Assembly (NCBI GenBank): GCA_956465555.1
Contig: OY101128.1
Location: 248,001-312,000 of the forward strand
From: Nitzschia sp. pyKryTriq1
Taxonomy: Eukaryota; Bacillariophyta; Bacillariophyceae; Bacillariales; Bacillariaceae
Direction of reading: 5' to 3'
DNA: 64,000 nucleotides
Position numbers and translations under genes: made by a program. This document shows positions 51,515-62,313 of the stretch, one piece after another. Under the pieces are notes generated by a model, which was not told where the DNA came from, did no database searches, and saw only the letters and a list, made by a program, of their open reading frames with translations. Every line of letters begins with the position of its first letter. The stretch's first letter is position 1.

Positions 51515-52678
51515 GGATGTAAAGGAAGAACGTATGACCTTTCTCCTAGGAGAATCTCTAAGGAGACCATGGAGAATCCCTGGAGAATCCCCTGGAGAAC
51601 AGATCCGCCATCCTGGAGATTGTTCTGCGCCTCAGATGGCTGTTGTTCTCCTCCTTGCCCTCATTATCGCACCAGTACGTACTACTAACAAGGCTTGCGT
51701 TGTGGTTATTTGTTTACTTTTTTGTTGTTGCTGAATTATCCAAGAAGAAAGAGCAACATCATGAAGATCTCCCAGACGAGCAGCACCGCCCTGGCTATGA
51801 AGAGCAGTATCTTGGCCACTTCGCCGATATAAAGCCAGACTAGCTATGTCTGTGACATCATGACAAGTCTACCGGTGATTCGATTGCGGATATGAAATTG
51901 GGTAGTGTCGGAGTCACTATAGAGTAGAGTAGGAGTCTGTTGTCTCTGAATCAAAATGTGGAAGTGGAGTGTTTGATAGTTTACAATCCAGACCACAGCA
52001 CTATCTTCAGTTTTGCTGGGGGTATCTTCTTTTTCTCATATTGTTGGCACCAACGCGCGCGTGCTACTACTAGCTACTACTAGGGACTAACCATACCAGT
52101 GCTGTACAGTAATAAGTATTGGAGCTTCCTTTCCAACCGCCGAATAATGTCGCGCCGCCTCGGCAACCAAGATTATGCTATCTACATTTTGAATATGATC
52201 ATTCCCCTAATTACAGTAGTGAAAAAAGATACGGACCCTAAGTAGGAACGAGTGACTCCCGTTTTCGTCGGCAGACAGCCAGCTCTTTACAAGAACCATC
52301 ACCAAATTTTTTACACGGCACTTCCCTGTATTTTGTATGTGCTTCGATCGGGAGGTGGAAGACGCGCATTTTCCGCCAGCCTCAGCATATTGTCTTTCGC
52401 TCTCTCTTCCATTTCGACCTTCGAGGGAAGAATCAATCAATCAATCATCGAAAGAGAAAGTCAACGGCAGACAGGAGATCACTAACAATACTGGTAGATT
52501 GCTTCATTCCATCCATTGCCGTCTCGGAGCATTAGTTGGATTCCCCAAGCAAGGCAAACAAAGAAGTACTAGACAACAAGTGGAACAAGCACGGGGAGCA
52601 TCTCTGGATCGTCGAAGATTGAACGTTGATTGAAAATTCGAGTGATTCCTACCGACCATCACCATCGTCGTCATCAAA

Positions 52679-55600
52679 ATGCCACCCAGCAGCATTATCA
52701 ACGGAGACAACGATAACGACGTCGAGGGAGGATATTCCTACAACCATCATGATGATGGTACCGATGATTCTTCTCCCACAACAAGAATGAGTTATAAAAG
52801 TGCTGGTGGCGGCGGTTTCACGAAGAAGCAGGTCGCAGCAGTGGCAGAGGAGGAGGAGAAAAAAGAAGACGAGCCAGCGGATGAATCTTCATCTTCCCCC
52901 ACCGCCGTGACGACAACTCGGATCGCCAAGAGTCGGTATTTGAGGGCGGTACATTATGCCAACGTTCACAATGCTCGATATTCTTCTTCAGCTTCGGGGG
53001 GTACCGCCGCCAATCGTCTCCCGACTACTAGCAACACCAGCAACACCAGCAATGACAGCAACGGTGTTAGCGGCGATCGTCGTCCAGTGAATGCCACTAC
53101 TACCCCAACACCAGCGTTCCTGAACAAACCAAGTGCGAGTACTACAGGTGGTGGTGGTGGACCCACCCCAGTATCCGGCATGCGAGGTCATGTACCAGTC
53201 ACTCGGCCTCTCAAACCTCCTTCCTATGCGGACTCTCGCGTCACACCGGTCCCACGCAAATACATGAGACCCAATCTAAGCCGAGTCTCATCTCCGGTTC
53301 CGGTTCCGGCTCCAGTTCCCGTGACGCCTTCGCCTACCCAAAAAAGGTACAGCAACAGCAACAGCAACAGCAGAATCAACAACCAAAGCACAAGCAACAA
53401 CCAAGGTACTGGCAACAATCACAACATTTATTCTGGAAGCTCCATGGCAAGGCCATCACGACCAGCACCTGTACCAGCACCAGCACCAGCACCAGCACCA
53501 GCACCGCAGCAGGCATCTCCTTCGCCTCTTCCTCTGCCTCCTGTCAATCATCATCACGCCGCCCCTGTTCCTTCCTCCTCGGCGTCTCTGGGATCGGCAT
53601 CGGAAAATGCCACTGCCGCCAGTAACTCGACTGCACCGACGAGTAACGTCGTGCCAACATCCTCATCATCCTCATCATCACTATTACGCAGCGATGGGCG
53701 AAATGAGAGCAACAATGGTCAGAGTCTAAGTCAGAGTCATCCCTTGGCGCAATCGTCCGCCGATGCCATTGGATGGCGCAAACATGGGAAACTTTTTCGC
53801 GCGCGTCTTGTTTTGGAAGATGAAGACAAGGGGGGAAATGCCTTTACATTGAGCAACGATTGTTCGATTGAACGGTACTATAAAGTGGCCGAACGGGTAC
53901 GTTTTTTGCTTCTGTTTTATTTGGAAGATATGAATGAATGTTGGAAGGGTGGATTTGTTCTCATTCTTTACTTTCTTTCTCATTTTCTCCTTTTCTCCCA
54001 TATTATCAAAAGGTCTTGGAGCAATTTCTCAGCACTTCCATCCGCAGAAATGCCAGCGACGAAGAACTCTCGGAAAGTTACTTGGTCGGCAACCGTCTGG
54101 TCAAATTCTTGAGCATGGGCTTGCCCACCCATCACCAATACTTTTCCAACACGGATCCCAAGCTGCTTGCCTTGCGCAAACGCTCGCAAGGACAATTGGT
54201 GGAACTCTTGCAATATTTGGAAGAAATTGCCTTGGTGATTGATGAAATTCAATACAACAAGTATCTGGTACGGGATTTGAGCCCGGAAGAAGAAGATTTG
54301 GTACGAGAGCTTACAGGAGGAAAGGGAATGATGATGGGTAACAAGGCGGCGCCCAATACCGCTCCCATCATTTCGGCGACCCAGCATCCCAATAGTAAAA
54401 CAACGACCATTGTCTCCTCATCCTCAACGACGACGAACGGAGACGCGGATAACTCCACCATTTCCTCCTCGACACGAATGGCGGGTCCTAAAGCACCACC
54501 ATCACTACTACCCCATCAACATCAGCCAAAAGCCCAAAACACCAATGCTCCGTCTTGTCCGGTCGTGGACATTACGGATGGGTCACATACCGAAGCATTC
54601 TCCAATATCTCGGGTCCCAATCCATCTACCCTCACAGATGGATCCCATCTTTCCATCAACACGGAGTCCTTTTCCGTCACGGATGATTTGCACGAACGAG
54701 TCGCTCAGGTCGTTCGGGTGACGGAAGCCTTTAGTGACACCTACGAACAAACCAGCAGCGAAGGTCGTGATGGATCCTCCTTTCAACCCAATCTCTATCT
54801 CAAGCAAACTCTCTTGGCTGCCGCCGCTTCGGCCCAACTCATGCGGGCTACGAGTCCTGCTTCCAATTGGAGCAACAACAGCAACAATATTCATAATGAC
54901 CAGGAACAGCAGTACCCCGATCCGGCGCTGTTCCCTCCCAAGGTCAACCGAACCAACCGAACTACGGCGGCATCGAAAGAATCGACTAGTAGAAACAAAC
55001 TGGGGCAAACATCTGTAGACTTATCAGACTCGTTTTGGGATTCAGATAGCTTTGGAGATGACGATGAATGGGACTTTCATGACGATCAAAACTCTACGAC
55101 AGTAGGAGGACCTCAAAACATTAGCACCGTGGCCGCCCTTCACTCTCATATCGATTTGTTGGAAGAAGGCTCTGATCTGAAGCCGCCACGACAACAACAA
55201 CAACAACGCAACACGAGGAATACCAAGACGACCTCCAAGTCCTCCGTACCCAAATTGAAACGGCCTCCATCTCGTCCTACTCGTGCGGAAATGGCCCGAG
55301 CGGCGGCTGCGTTACAATTTGATGAAATGTACATGCAATCCCAAATTGGAGGTGACCGTTTGCAGCAACAGCAGCAAAGTCCGATGTTGCCACAGCCTCC
55401 TATGGGTGAAGAGGACATTCTCTTGGAGAGAGAGGCAACACGAAGCGATGCGGACGTAGCGAATACCGGGGCTGCTACTACTGCCGAACCCGTAGAAGTC
55501 ATCAAGACGAAAATAGAACAACGTTGGGAACGCGCTGCCGAAGTTCAACGCGAATTGAAGGTGTTGGACCAACGCCAGGAGAAAAAGTACGCCCGTCCTC

Positions 55601-55767
55601 GGCCCGAGGTGGTGAATCCAAACAATCCCTTCAACGACGATTTTGATGAGGATGGCGACGAGAATAGTATCGAGGACGCCGGGGAGGAAGCATCGTCTCG
55701 ACAGCTGACGTCGAATCGAAATATTTTGCGGCACTTTAAGGGATGTGTCAAGTGTTTGCTCGACTAA
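52679..55767 (+). CDS. Long low-complexity protein with a conserved-looking helical core (two exons)
   Basis: The exons are 52679-53896 and 54013-55767, giving 990 aa; the 116-nt phase-0 intron runs from GTACGT to CAAAAG. Most of the protein is Ser/Asn/Pro/Gln-rich. A central block across the splice is ordered: GKLFRARLVLEDEDKGG, CSIERYYKVAERVLEQFLS, ESYLVGNRLVKFLSMGLPTHHQYF and LVELLQYLEEIALVIDEIQYNKYLVRDL. It reads as a helical bundle of about 130 residues and could be an interaction domain. A second ordered part near the C-terminus, KTKIEQRWERAAEVQRELKVLDQRQEKKYARP, looks like a coiled coil. I recognise no family. A scaffold or vesicle-related role is a guess. Confidence 0.7.
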
Positions 55768-56012
55768 CTAGCTATAGTAGTGGTAATAACGATTTTCTTT
55801 CGTGGCTAGTAAAGTATGCATGTACCAGTACGTTACTGTTTTTCAACCTGCATACATACCGAACCTTGACTTGCTGACCATCGTTTGAAACAGCAGCACA
55901 ATAACTTTTCTCCACACAACATAAAGCCAGATAGCCAACATCGACATCGACAATCACAGATTGGTACCTTTTTCTTCTTTCTAAGCTTCTTCATTCAGTC
56001 ACACTCACTCAC

Positions 56013-57347
56013 TCACTCACTCACTTTAGCCTTTTCCAAAGCACTCACAATATCCGGAGGCAAGGTAGGATCCACCCAGTCTGGTTCGGGAAGTCCCTTG
56101 GATCTCAAGAAGTCGCGATTGAACATTTTGCCCTGATAACGCGAGGCCGAATCGCACAAAATAGTCACCAAGACATTTCCGGGGCCTAATTCCTGGGCCA
56201 ATCGTTCAGCTCCTGCCACATTAATCCCCGAGCTCATGCCCAAGGCCATTCCCTCCTTTTGAAGCAATTCAAAGCATGCATGCATGGCTGCCGTATCATC
56301 AATTTCAAAGGTATAATCCGGAGTAAATCCTTCCAAATTTGCCGTAATCCGTCCTTGTCCAATCCCTTCTGTAATACTACCACTGTCGTCGCCAGACTTG
56401 AGTTCTCCATCTTTGTAGAAACGATGCAATTTGGCTCCACACGGATCCGTGTGCCCGATTTTGATATGCGGATGGTGTTCTCGAAAGTACTGCGCACATC
56501 CAGCGAGGGTTCCACCCGTCCCGACGGCACACGAAAAGGCCGTCACTTCTGGCAATTGGGCCACAATTTCAGGGGCAGTGCCTGTAATAATAATGATGAT
56601 AATATAAATATGATGATGATGATGATAATGGTAAGGAAGTTTTCACCACAGACATCTCACTATGACAGCCATAGCTAGCTCTCCATTCTCTTGACATCCA
56701 CCCTGCATATACATCACAAAACATTCCATCACATCACATCACAAAACATTCCATCACATCACATCACAAAACATTCCATCACATCACATCACATCACATC
56801 ACATCACTTCACATCGCAACATACCTTCTACATGAGCCCGACGATTATCCACATTATCAAATTGCATCGCCCAACATGCATTGGGCAAGGCTTCGGCGAT
56901 CCGTCCCGACAATTTGATATAATTGTTGGGATCCGAATATGGTTTCGCATCGACTTCAATCAAGGTGGCACCCGCTTGTCGCAAGGTATCTTTTTTCTCT
57001 TGGGCTTGAGTCTTGGGAATCACAATGACACTCCGATATCCCTTGGCATTGGCGACATAGGCCAATCCAATGCCAGTGTTTCCGGCAGTACCTTCGACAA
57101 TGGTACCACCGGGTTGAAGCTTTCCATCCCGCTCCAGACCTTCAATGAGAAATTTGGCAGCACGGTCCTTGACGGATCCACCCGGATTTAGAAATTCGGC
57201 CTTGCCGTAAATCTTACACCCGGTGCGTTCGGAAGGACCCTTTAAATAGATCAATGGCGTATTGCCAATGGCATCGACAAAACTATTGTAAACAGGGGGG
57301 ACGAATGCGGTTTTATTTTTGGAGGAGTCGGAGGAGGATGTCATCAT
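56013..57347 (-). CDS. Cysteine synthase (O-acetylserine thiol-lyase family), two exons
   Basis: Exon 1 is 57347-56825 and exon 2 is 56581-56013, giving 363 aa. The 243-nt intron (GTATGT…TTACAG) contains a minisatellite, and the codon split gives AHVEG|TAPEI. It is a PLP enzyme of the cysteine synthase family, which forms cysteine from O-acetylserine and sulfide. PLP lysine is K60 in GGSVKDRAA, substrate-binding is EGTAGNTGIG, the phosphate-binding loop is GTGGTLAG, and the C-terminal part has SSGINVAGA. Details such as TEGIGQGRITANLEG and ICDSASRY.GKMFNRDFL resemble the fungal Cys2/Mcy1-like clade more than plant OASTL, so the precise substrate may differ. No targeting signal is obvious. Confidence 0.92.
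56700..56815. repeat. Intronic minisatellite in the cysteine synthase gene
   Basis: An ACATCACATCACAAAACATTCC unit repeats about three times and runs into a pure ACATC array, all inside the intron. It accounts for this intron being longer than most in the window. Confidence 0.7.
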
Positions 57348-57995
57348 GTTTTGCTCTTCTTTTGGATTGATGGTGATATTATTTCTTGTTCTTGGAGATC
57401 AAGGCGATTAGGATGAGGCTCGTAACAGAGGACTGGTCGACTGAAGTGTGTCAAGATATGTTAATTTTTCTTATCTTGAAATACTGACGATCGGCGATGA
57501 TATGCGATGTGGATCTTTCCTCTTTGCTTTGGATCAACAAGAGAGAATAAGGCGCGACCGACCGCGAAGAACGGCCTGTTTCGGACAAATCACAACATGC
57601 GATATGAGCCTGCTGCTTTTGATGTGTTCTCATCCGAATTTCCCACCACGATTGACGACTCACTCGATTTCTACAATACGCAGTTCCCAAGCTTCAAGCT
57701 TGCTTGAAAAGGGCTTTTAAAGCTTGGGTTTGGGATCGATCAAGATTCAAACGTCAAATCGAAAACAACGGCATTGTCGCGCTGGCAAAAAAAGATGCGG
57801 CGAGTTGTTTTATTGCACATTGATGAGAGTGAATACAGTTCGTACCGGTACTTGTAGTAGTCTATTACCAGGTAGTCAGGTGTGTGGGAAGTTCACATGT
57901 CACGAGGATCGAAGTGAGGTGAGAAGCAAGCAAGCAAGCAAGACCAAGGCTAATAGCATTAGAGGAGCGAGGCAAAAGACAAGACAAGCAATATT
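57348..57995. other. Divergent intergenic region
   Basis: This separates cysteine synthase (minus) from the LRR-like gene (plus). It holds a 9-bp inverted repeat CCCAAGCTT / AAGCTTGGG (57686-57694, 57720-57728) and AAGC repeats at about 57,925-57,940. No ATG-started frame is convincing. Confidence 0.45.
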
Positions 57996-58895
57996 ATGAG
58001 TGGCACATCTGGGACTACTGGTAGTAGCAATCTCCGCCTTCATCCTTGGCGCGATGGACTGGAGCATTGTCTTCGGTTGCTAGAACCACCGGCATCGGCG
58101 ACGACAAGTACCGGTACCGGTACCGGTACCGGTACGAGCACTAGCACTAGCACTAGCAAACAAGCTACAGTCTCGGCGATTCGCAATGGTCAATTTACAC
58201 CTGCTGCCGCGTCATCGAACCATCGCTCCAACAGCGGTAGAGCTACTAATACAACAAGTCCAGTCCGATCCGTGGATTTGTGTTTTCATGACGCAGACTA
58301 TCCTCCGGCACCTGGCAACAAAGCCCAGCACGAGCAATGGATGGAACTCTTTGAAGCCATTGGGAACTTGCCCCAATTGGAATCCATCATGATGCGGGTG
58401 ACACTATCCCCAACCTCCTCCTCCGCTTCCACTCATAATTTTCCACGATCCAAAACAAAACAAGGTGGTGGTAATTCTATTTTTCCTCCCTTGGCCGCCT
58501 TGACGACCGCTCTTTCATCGGCACCCAATGTCGGATATTTGACCTTGATTGGAGTTCCCATCTACAACATGACCGAAGGAGATACTGGTGATTATGATGT
58601 CAATGGATGGTGTGAAGTGATTCGGATCCATCCTACACTGCATTCCATGGTCGTGAAAGATTGTTCCTTTGCCTCCCTACATCATATCCAACAATTACAA
58701 AGCAAAACACGAGTATTACCAGCACAACAGCGGCAGCAGCAGCAGCAGCAAGAACAACAACGAGCGTTGCAGCTCGATGTCATCAATCCCAAAGTGGTGG
58801 ATGTTTCGAAACTTCCCGACGAGGATAATGGTGAAAAGCCGTGGTATCAGTCCATCTTTTCAGCGTGTCTATTTCCCGTAGCCTGTTGCATGTAA
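57996..58895 (+). CDS. Leucine-rich-repeat-like protein, short
   Basis: This is a 299-aa single-exon protein. Hydrophobic periodic segments fit an RNI/LRR-like fold: VRSVDLCFHDADY, LPQLESIMMRVTL, APNVGYLTLIGVPI and HPTLHSMVVKDCSF. The N-terminus has a run of Gly-Thr and Ser-Thr repeats encoded by GGTACC and CACTAG-type repeats. A Gln run lies near residue 250. The C-terminus WYQSIFSACLFPVACCM is hydrophobic with two Cys near the end, which might be lipid-modified, though it is not a CaaX box. Partners and function are unknown. Confidence 0.6.
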   Translation: MSGTSGTTGSSNLRLHPWRDGLEHCLRLLEPPASATTSTGTGTGTGTSTSTSTSKQATVSAIRNGQFTPAAASSNHRSNSGRATNTTSPVRSVDLCFHDADYPPAPGNKAQHEQWMELFEAIGNLPQLESIMMRVTLSPTSSSASTHNFPRSKTKQGGGNSIFPPLAALTTALSSAPNVGYLTLIGVPIYNMTEGDTGDYDVNGWCEVIRIHPTLHSMVVKDCSFASLHHIQQLQSKTRVLPAQQRQQQQQQEQQRALQLDVINPKVVDVSKLPDEDNGEKPWYQSIFSACLFPVACCM

Positions 58896-59562
58896 GGAAC
58901 CATTTCTGAGTGTGAGTGAGGGATTGGATGAGTGAATGCATATGAATGAATGCACGCCCGACGATGGATCGGACTGGAAGGGATATATATATATATAAAT
59001 ATAAAGAGAGAGAGAGAGAGAGTATAGTAGTGGCGAAAACGGGGAAGATGATGTTGGTGTCGATGGTCGGGTCCTTGTAGTGCGTTGCCTTCCTGCCTGC
59101 TCCATGCTCTCACCACTTGTTTCAAATATAGACTTTTGATCTTGGTCATTCTACTGATTTTGGATTCTCGGGGTGTCATTGACGTCGTCGTGCGCCGCCC
59201 CGCAACGACCTCACTACCGAAAAAGGTGCCATGGTGGACAAAGATCGTTCGTCGTGGTCGCATCACCCAGCAAAAGTAGTACAGGTAGACCAAGAGAGGA
59301 ATGCATAGATGGATGACTGGCTGACTGACTGGATACTGGATCTACAAGCAGTAAGGGCTTGCAGGCATGCATGCATACATGCGCTATTATTACAGTTGGG
59401 AGCCTCGTCGTTGCGCTAGCCGTTCCAAACTACACATACAGACACTTGTGTGTGTGTGTGTGTGTGTGTGTTGACGACTAGGAAAAAAGAAGTGGATTGT
59501 ACACATACTGATTATCTGTACGAACGGTTCGTATATAAGTACAGTAGTATCGTATCAATAGA
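58896..59562. other. Intergenic region with microsatellites
   Basis: It contains an AT run (58984-58997), a GA run (59005-59022), a GCAT repeat near 59,366-59,376 and a TG run (59447-59471). Both neighbouring genes end here. No coding frame is supported. Confidence 0.5.
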
Positions 59563-61335
59563 TTACGCAATGATCGGACTGTTTTGGAGTAAGAAATAGA
59601 TTGCCGAATAGTTCCCACTGATGCTGCTGCTGGCTTGACCAGGAGGAGGAGGATCACTCTTACTCATCATGTTCGACATGGTCCCTGCGGCCCGTTCCAA
59701 AATCAAAGACCACAATCCCAAGGGGACGGGATGAGATGTCGTCAATATTCGTCGCCCCGCCCAATTGAGATCGGCGTAGTACCGAAGGAGTGGAGCTTGT
59801 GGAACACCCAACAACGAATCCAAATACTCTATCGAAGTGTTTTTCCGCACTCCTTCCAAGAGAGCGGCACCGCACTCCTGGGCGGACTGTTTGGAAAAAT
59901 CGTCCCAGGAATTGGGTCGTAACGAGACTCGTTTCAACGTCTTCATGTTGGGAAGAAGTTTGGCAAATTCCAAAATTCCCTCGGCTCCAATATCATTGAA
60001 AGAAACATTGAGCTCCTCGAGACGAGGAGGAGGAGCATGATGATCGTCCTCACTGGAAGGAGCATCATCACCACGGCACGACACCAGCAGTCTTGAAAGT
60101 TCCACGAGGTGATCGTCTTCCAATCCTAAATTTGACAAATTCAAGGCCCTCAAATGACTGGATCGTGGATCTTGCAAGAGTCGGGCTACGGCTCCATAAC
60201 CCAACTCAGTATCACAAGTGCGAGCAGAAGTAGAACTACTACTACTACTTCTTCTTCGAGATACCACCAAATCCGCCAGTCCTTGCCGCCGTCGCCGGTT
60301 TCGTGCGTGACCCTCAGGCTCCAGAGTGCCCGCCAACGAAAGTACTATCAAATCCGCCAATCCGTGCCGCCGTCGCTGTCCTTGATGTTGTTGTTGTTGA
60401 TGACGATGTTGGCTCTCACCATGACGCTCCAGAGTTCCCGCCAACGAAAGTACTTCCAAGTGATGAGCGCTGGCAATCCCCACTGCCAATCGATCCGGTG
60501 CCTCGAGGAGTGTCGACTGCAAATACAATTCACGCAAGTCCTGACTCTTTCGGACCAAAGCGCCGAGGCGAAGACACTGCAAGGCTGTCAATACCCCACT
60601 CCGTCGTTGAATAGACAATTTGGTGGTGTGCAGCTGCGGTGCATGATTCAAGAGACAATCCACGACTTGTGGGCTTTCTTCCATCATCAAAGCCGAGATT
60701 CGACTGCTGGCCAATGTGATTCCCAGACGATGAAGGTCTTGAGGTAAGAAATCTGCCTCTTCTTTTGTAATATTTTGGCTTTTGGAGTTATCAGTAGATG
60801 TTGTAGCAGGAATAAATGCAGATGGAAAGGATCTCTTGAGAATTCGGCACTGGCGCAGATACACCGTGTGCCACTTATTCGTTTTCTCCGTCTTGATCGC
60901 ACTACCAGTAGTCGTTTCTTCCTCGCCCACAGCATTCAGTAAATCCACCAACGCATCCAGTGCTCGAGGGTTGATGTCGACTACCAGCAAGTGCAATTGA
61001 AAGAGTGTTTCATCATGATCTCGTTCTCGCCCTCGTTCTCGTAGGAGCTCTTGGCGGAATTCTTTCAATTGTTCAGCGGGATCGGAACTCCATTTCGATT
61101 GTCGTACCACGAAAGTGCGGATGTTGCTACTGCTGCTGTTCCTCTTTTTCATCGTTACAAGCTCTGAGATGAGACGAATGGAGATTATCACTGATTGCTT
61201 ATGAGATTGCTGTTCCTGATGCCTTCGATATACGGTAGGAGATGATGACTGATGACATCGCATGCACTTTTTTTCGTGGGTTTTGTGCGTGATAGGTTCT
61301 ATGTACAACGCAAAAAATAAAGACCACACTGACAT
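59563..61335 (-). CDS. Leucine-rich-repeat protein (RNI-like)
   Basis: This is a 590-aa single-exon frame from the first ATG (61335). An alternative start at 61152 (MKKRNSSSS) removes an implausible N-terminus, so the true protein may be 529 aa. LRR segments are LRELYLQSTLL, LEVLSLAGTLE, LRALNLSNLGLEDDHLVELSRLL and LEELNVSFNDIGAEGILEFAKLL. The middle carries a recent internal duplication: the DNA encoding ADLIV-SLAGTLE occurs twice (about 60,268-60,347 and 60,349-60,454), separated by Gln/Arg-rich filler. Such RNI-type repeats mediate protein binding. No membrane segment or other domain is visible. Confidence 0.72.
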   Translation of the reverse strand: MSVWSLFFALYIEPITHKTHEKKCMRCHQSSSPTVYRRHQEQQSHKQSVIISIRLISELVTMKKRNSSSSNIRTFVVRQSKWSSDPAEQLKEFRQELLRERGRERDHDETLFQLHLLVVDINPRALDALVDLLNAVGEEETTTGSAIKTEKTNKWHTVYLRQCRILKRSFPSAFIPATTSTDNSKSQNITKEEADFLPQDLHRLGITLASSRISALMMEESPQVVDCLLNHAPQLHTTKLSIQRRSGVLTALQCLRLGALVRKSQDLRELYLQSTLLEAPDRLAVGIASAHHLEVLSLAGTLERHGESQHRHQQQQHQGQRRRHGLADLIVLSLAGTLEPEGHARNRRRRQGLADLVVSRRRSSSSSSTSARTCDTELGYGAVARLLQDPRSSHLRALNLSNLGLEDDHLVELSRLLVSCRGDDAPSSEDDHHAPPPRLEELNVSFNDIGAEGILEFAKLLPNMKTLKRVSLRPNSWDDFSKQSAQECGAALLEGVRKNTSIEYLDSLLGVPQAPLLRYYADLNWAGRRILTTSHPVPLGLWSLILERAAGTMSNMMSKSDPPPPGQASSSISGNYSAIYFLLQNSPIIA

Positions 61336-61398
61336 GCGCGTGCCCTACAGTAGTGACTCGTGACGATGTCGGGGGCGGGCGGGCGCGTCTCGCAACGG

Positions 61399-61406
61399 TG
61401 ACGTCA
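61399..61406. promoter_or_regulatory. CRE/bZIP-type palindrome TGACGTCA
   Basis: The perfect octamer lies 64 nt upstream of the first ATG of the LRR gene on the minus strand. This class of site is bound by bZIP factors in eukaryotes. The assignment rests only on sequence and position. Confidence 0.4.
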
Positions 61407-61869
61407 GCTCGTCTCTCCTACAGTAGTGTCCATTCAATCGGATCAGTCGCTTTGTGTTGGAGAAATAAAGGGCAGGATTTATTAGTGGCTGCAGTCACCT
61501 GCCTTCTAGTCGACCTCGGGGGGAGACTGTAAACCAGAGGGTGGCGGAATGCGTTGCTTAATGGATGGGCTCCCAATACATTCCTCGATACTTGATATAG
61601 TATCTTCTCCCTCAGTTTCCTCATCGGAACGAGAAGTGATCGCTTTGATTTTAGTCTTTCTGAAAGGACATGTTCCAGGGTCTCGACAATGGAAGACTCT
61701 GGTTTCGGTGATATTGCTTGGTATGTTCCATGATACCATTTACCTGATCCGATCGGCATCTTCGTTGTACTTCGACTTTGCCCTCAATCTAGTACTGGCG
61801 ACGGTACCGTATGTGAAAACGTTCCGGTCGAGGTGGGCTCCCAAGCTGGCCAAAGCAAAAGTGAATTTG

Positions 61870-61901
61870 CTGGGGTTCACTTTCGTGAAAGTGAGCCCCA
61901 G
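61870..61901. repeat. Near-perfect 32-nt hairpin palindrome
   Basis: CTGGGGTTCACTTTC (61870-61884) faces GAAAGTGAGCCCCAG (61887-61901) across a two-base loop, with one T/G mismatch that would be a G-U pair in RNA. Confidence 0.65.
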
Positions 61902-62313
61902 GGGGTACACTTTTATGAATGAAGTTAAATCTCACACCCCACGGTACAAGTACTGTACTTTACGAGTATGGGTCATCGCGACGGATCGACACGATCGCTT
62001 TTTGTGACTTTCGACTAAAACGAATCAATCCAAGGAAGGAATCTGGAATTCAATAATCATGGGTTCTTCTGGGTGGCCCAGATGCACGACACCTTCCAGG
62101 TGGCGACGAACGAAGCACGCACCACCGCGTGCGTGCCAAAAGCAAGACAAGTGCTGCCAACTGCCAACCATCGTTCAAATCCGACTTTTGATGACGATGA
62201 AAATTCTTTCTTTTTCTTTTTGCGACGCTCGACCATGATGGACCCCTGATAAAGAACCATATTATCATATAATACTCTACGCAACACATCTATAACAAGT
62301 ACTCTATTCCATC

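Larger units (their letters stand above)
50175..52678. other. Long intergenic region with tandem repeats
   Basis: About 2.5 kb without a supported gene. It holds a 54-nt minisatellite (50,694-50,898) and GGCAGGTGAATTC repeats (51,465-51,510), both listed separately, and GGAGAATCCC repeats near 51,570-51,595. Short frames across these repeats are treated as spurious. The last part is the 5' flank of the gene at 52679. Confidence 0.45.
61336..62313. other. Intergenic region
   Basis: It contains a GGGC run (61375-61385), a CRE-like TGACGTCA (61399-61406) and a near-perfect 32-nt palindrome (61870-61901), both listed separately. An ATG-started 152-codon frame (61549-62007, plus) has no recognisable motif and spans the palindrome, so I do not call it. 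Confidence 0.45.

Noticed and set aside
4555-57347. Sulfur gene cluster (cysteine dioxygenase, sulfotransferase-like protein, cysteine synthase)
   Set aside because: The genes are 25-50 kb apart among unrelated genes in mixed orientation, so the grouping is most likely coincidence.
61549-62007. 152-codon ATG frame
   Set aside because: No motif is recognised, it crosses a near-perfect palindrome, and it lacks the composition of nearby genes.
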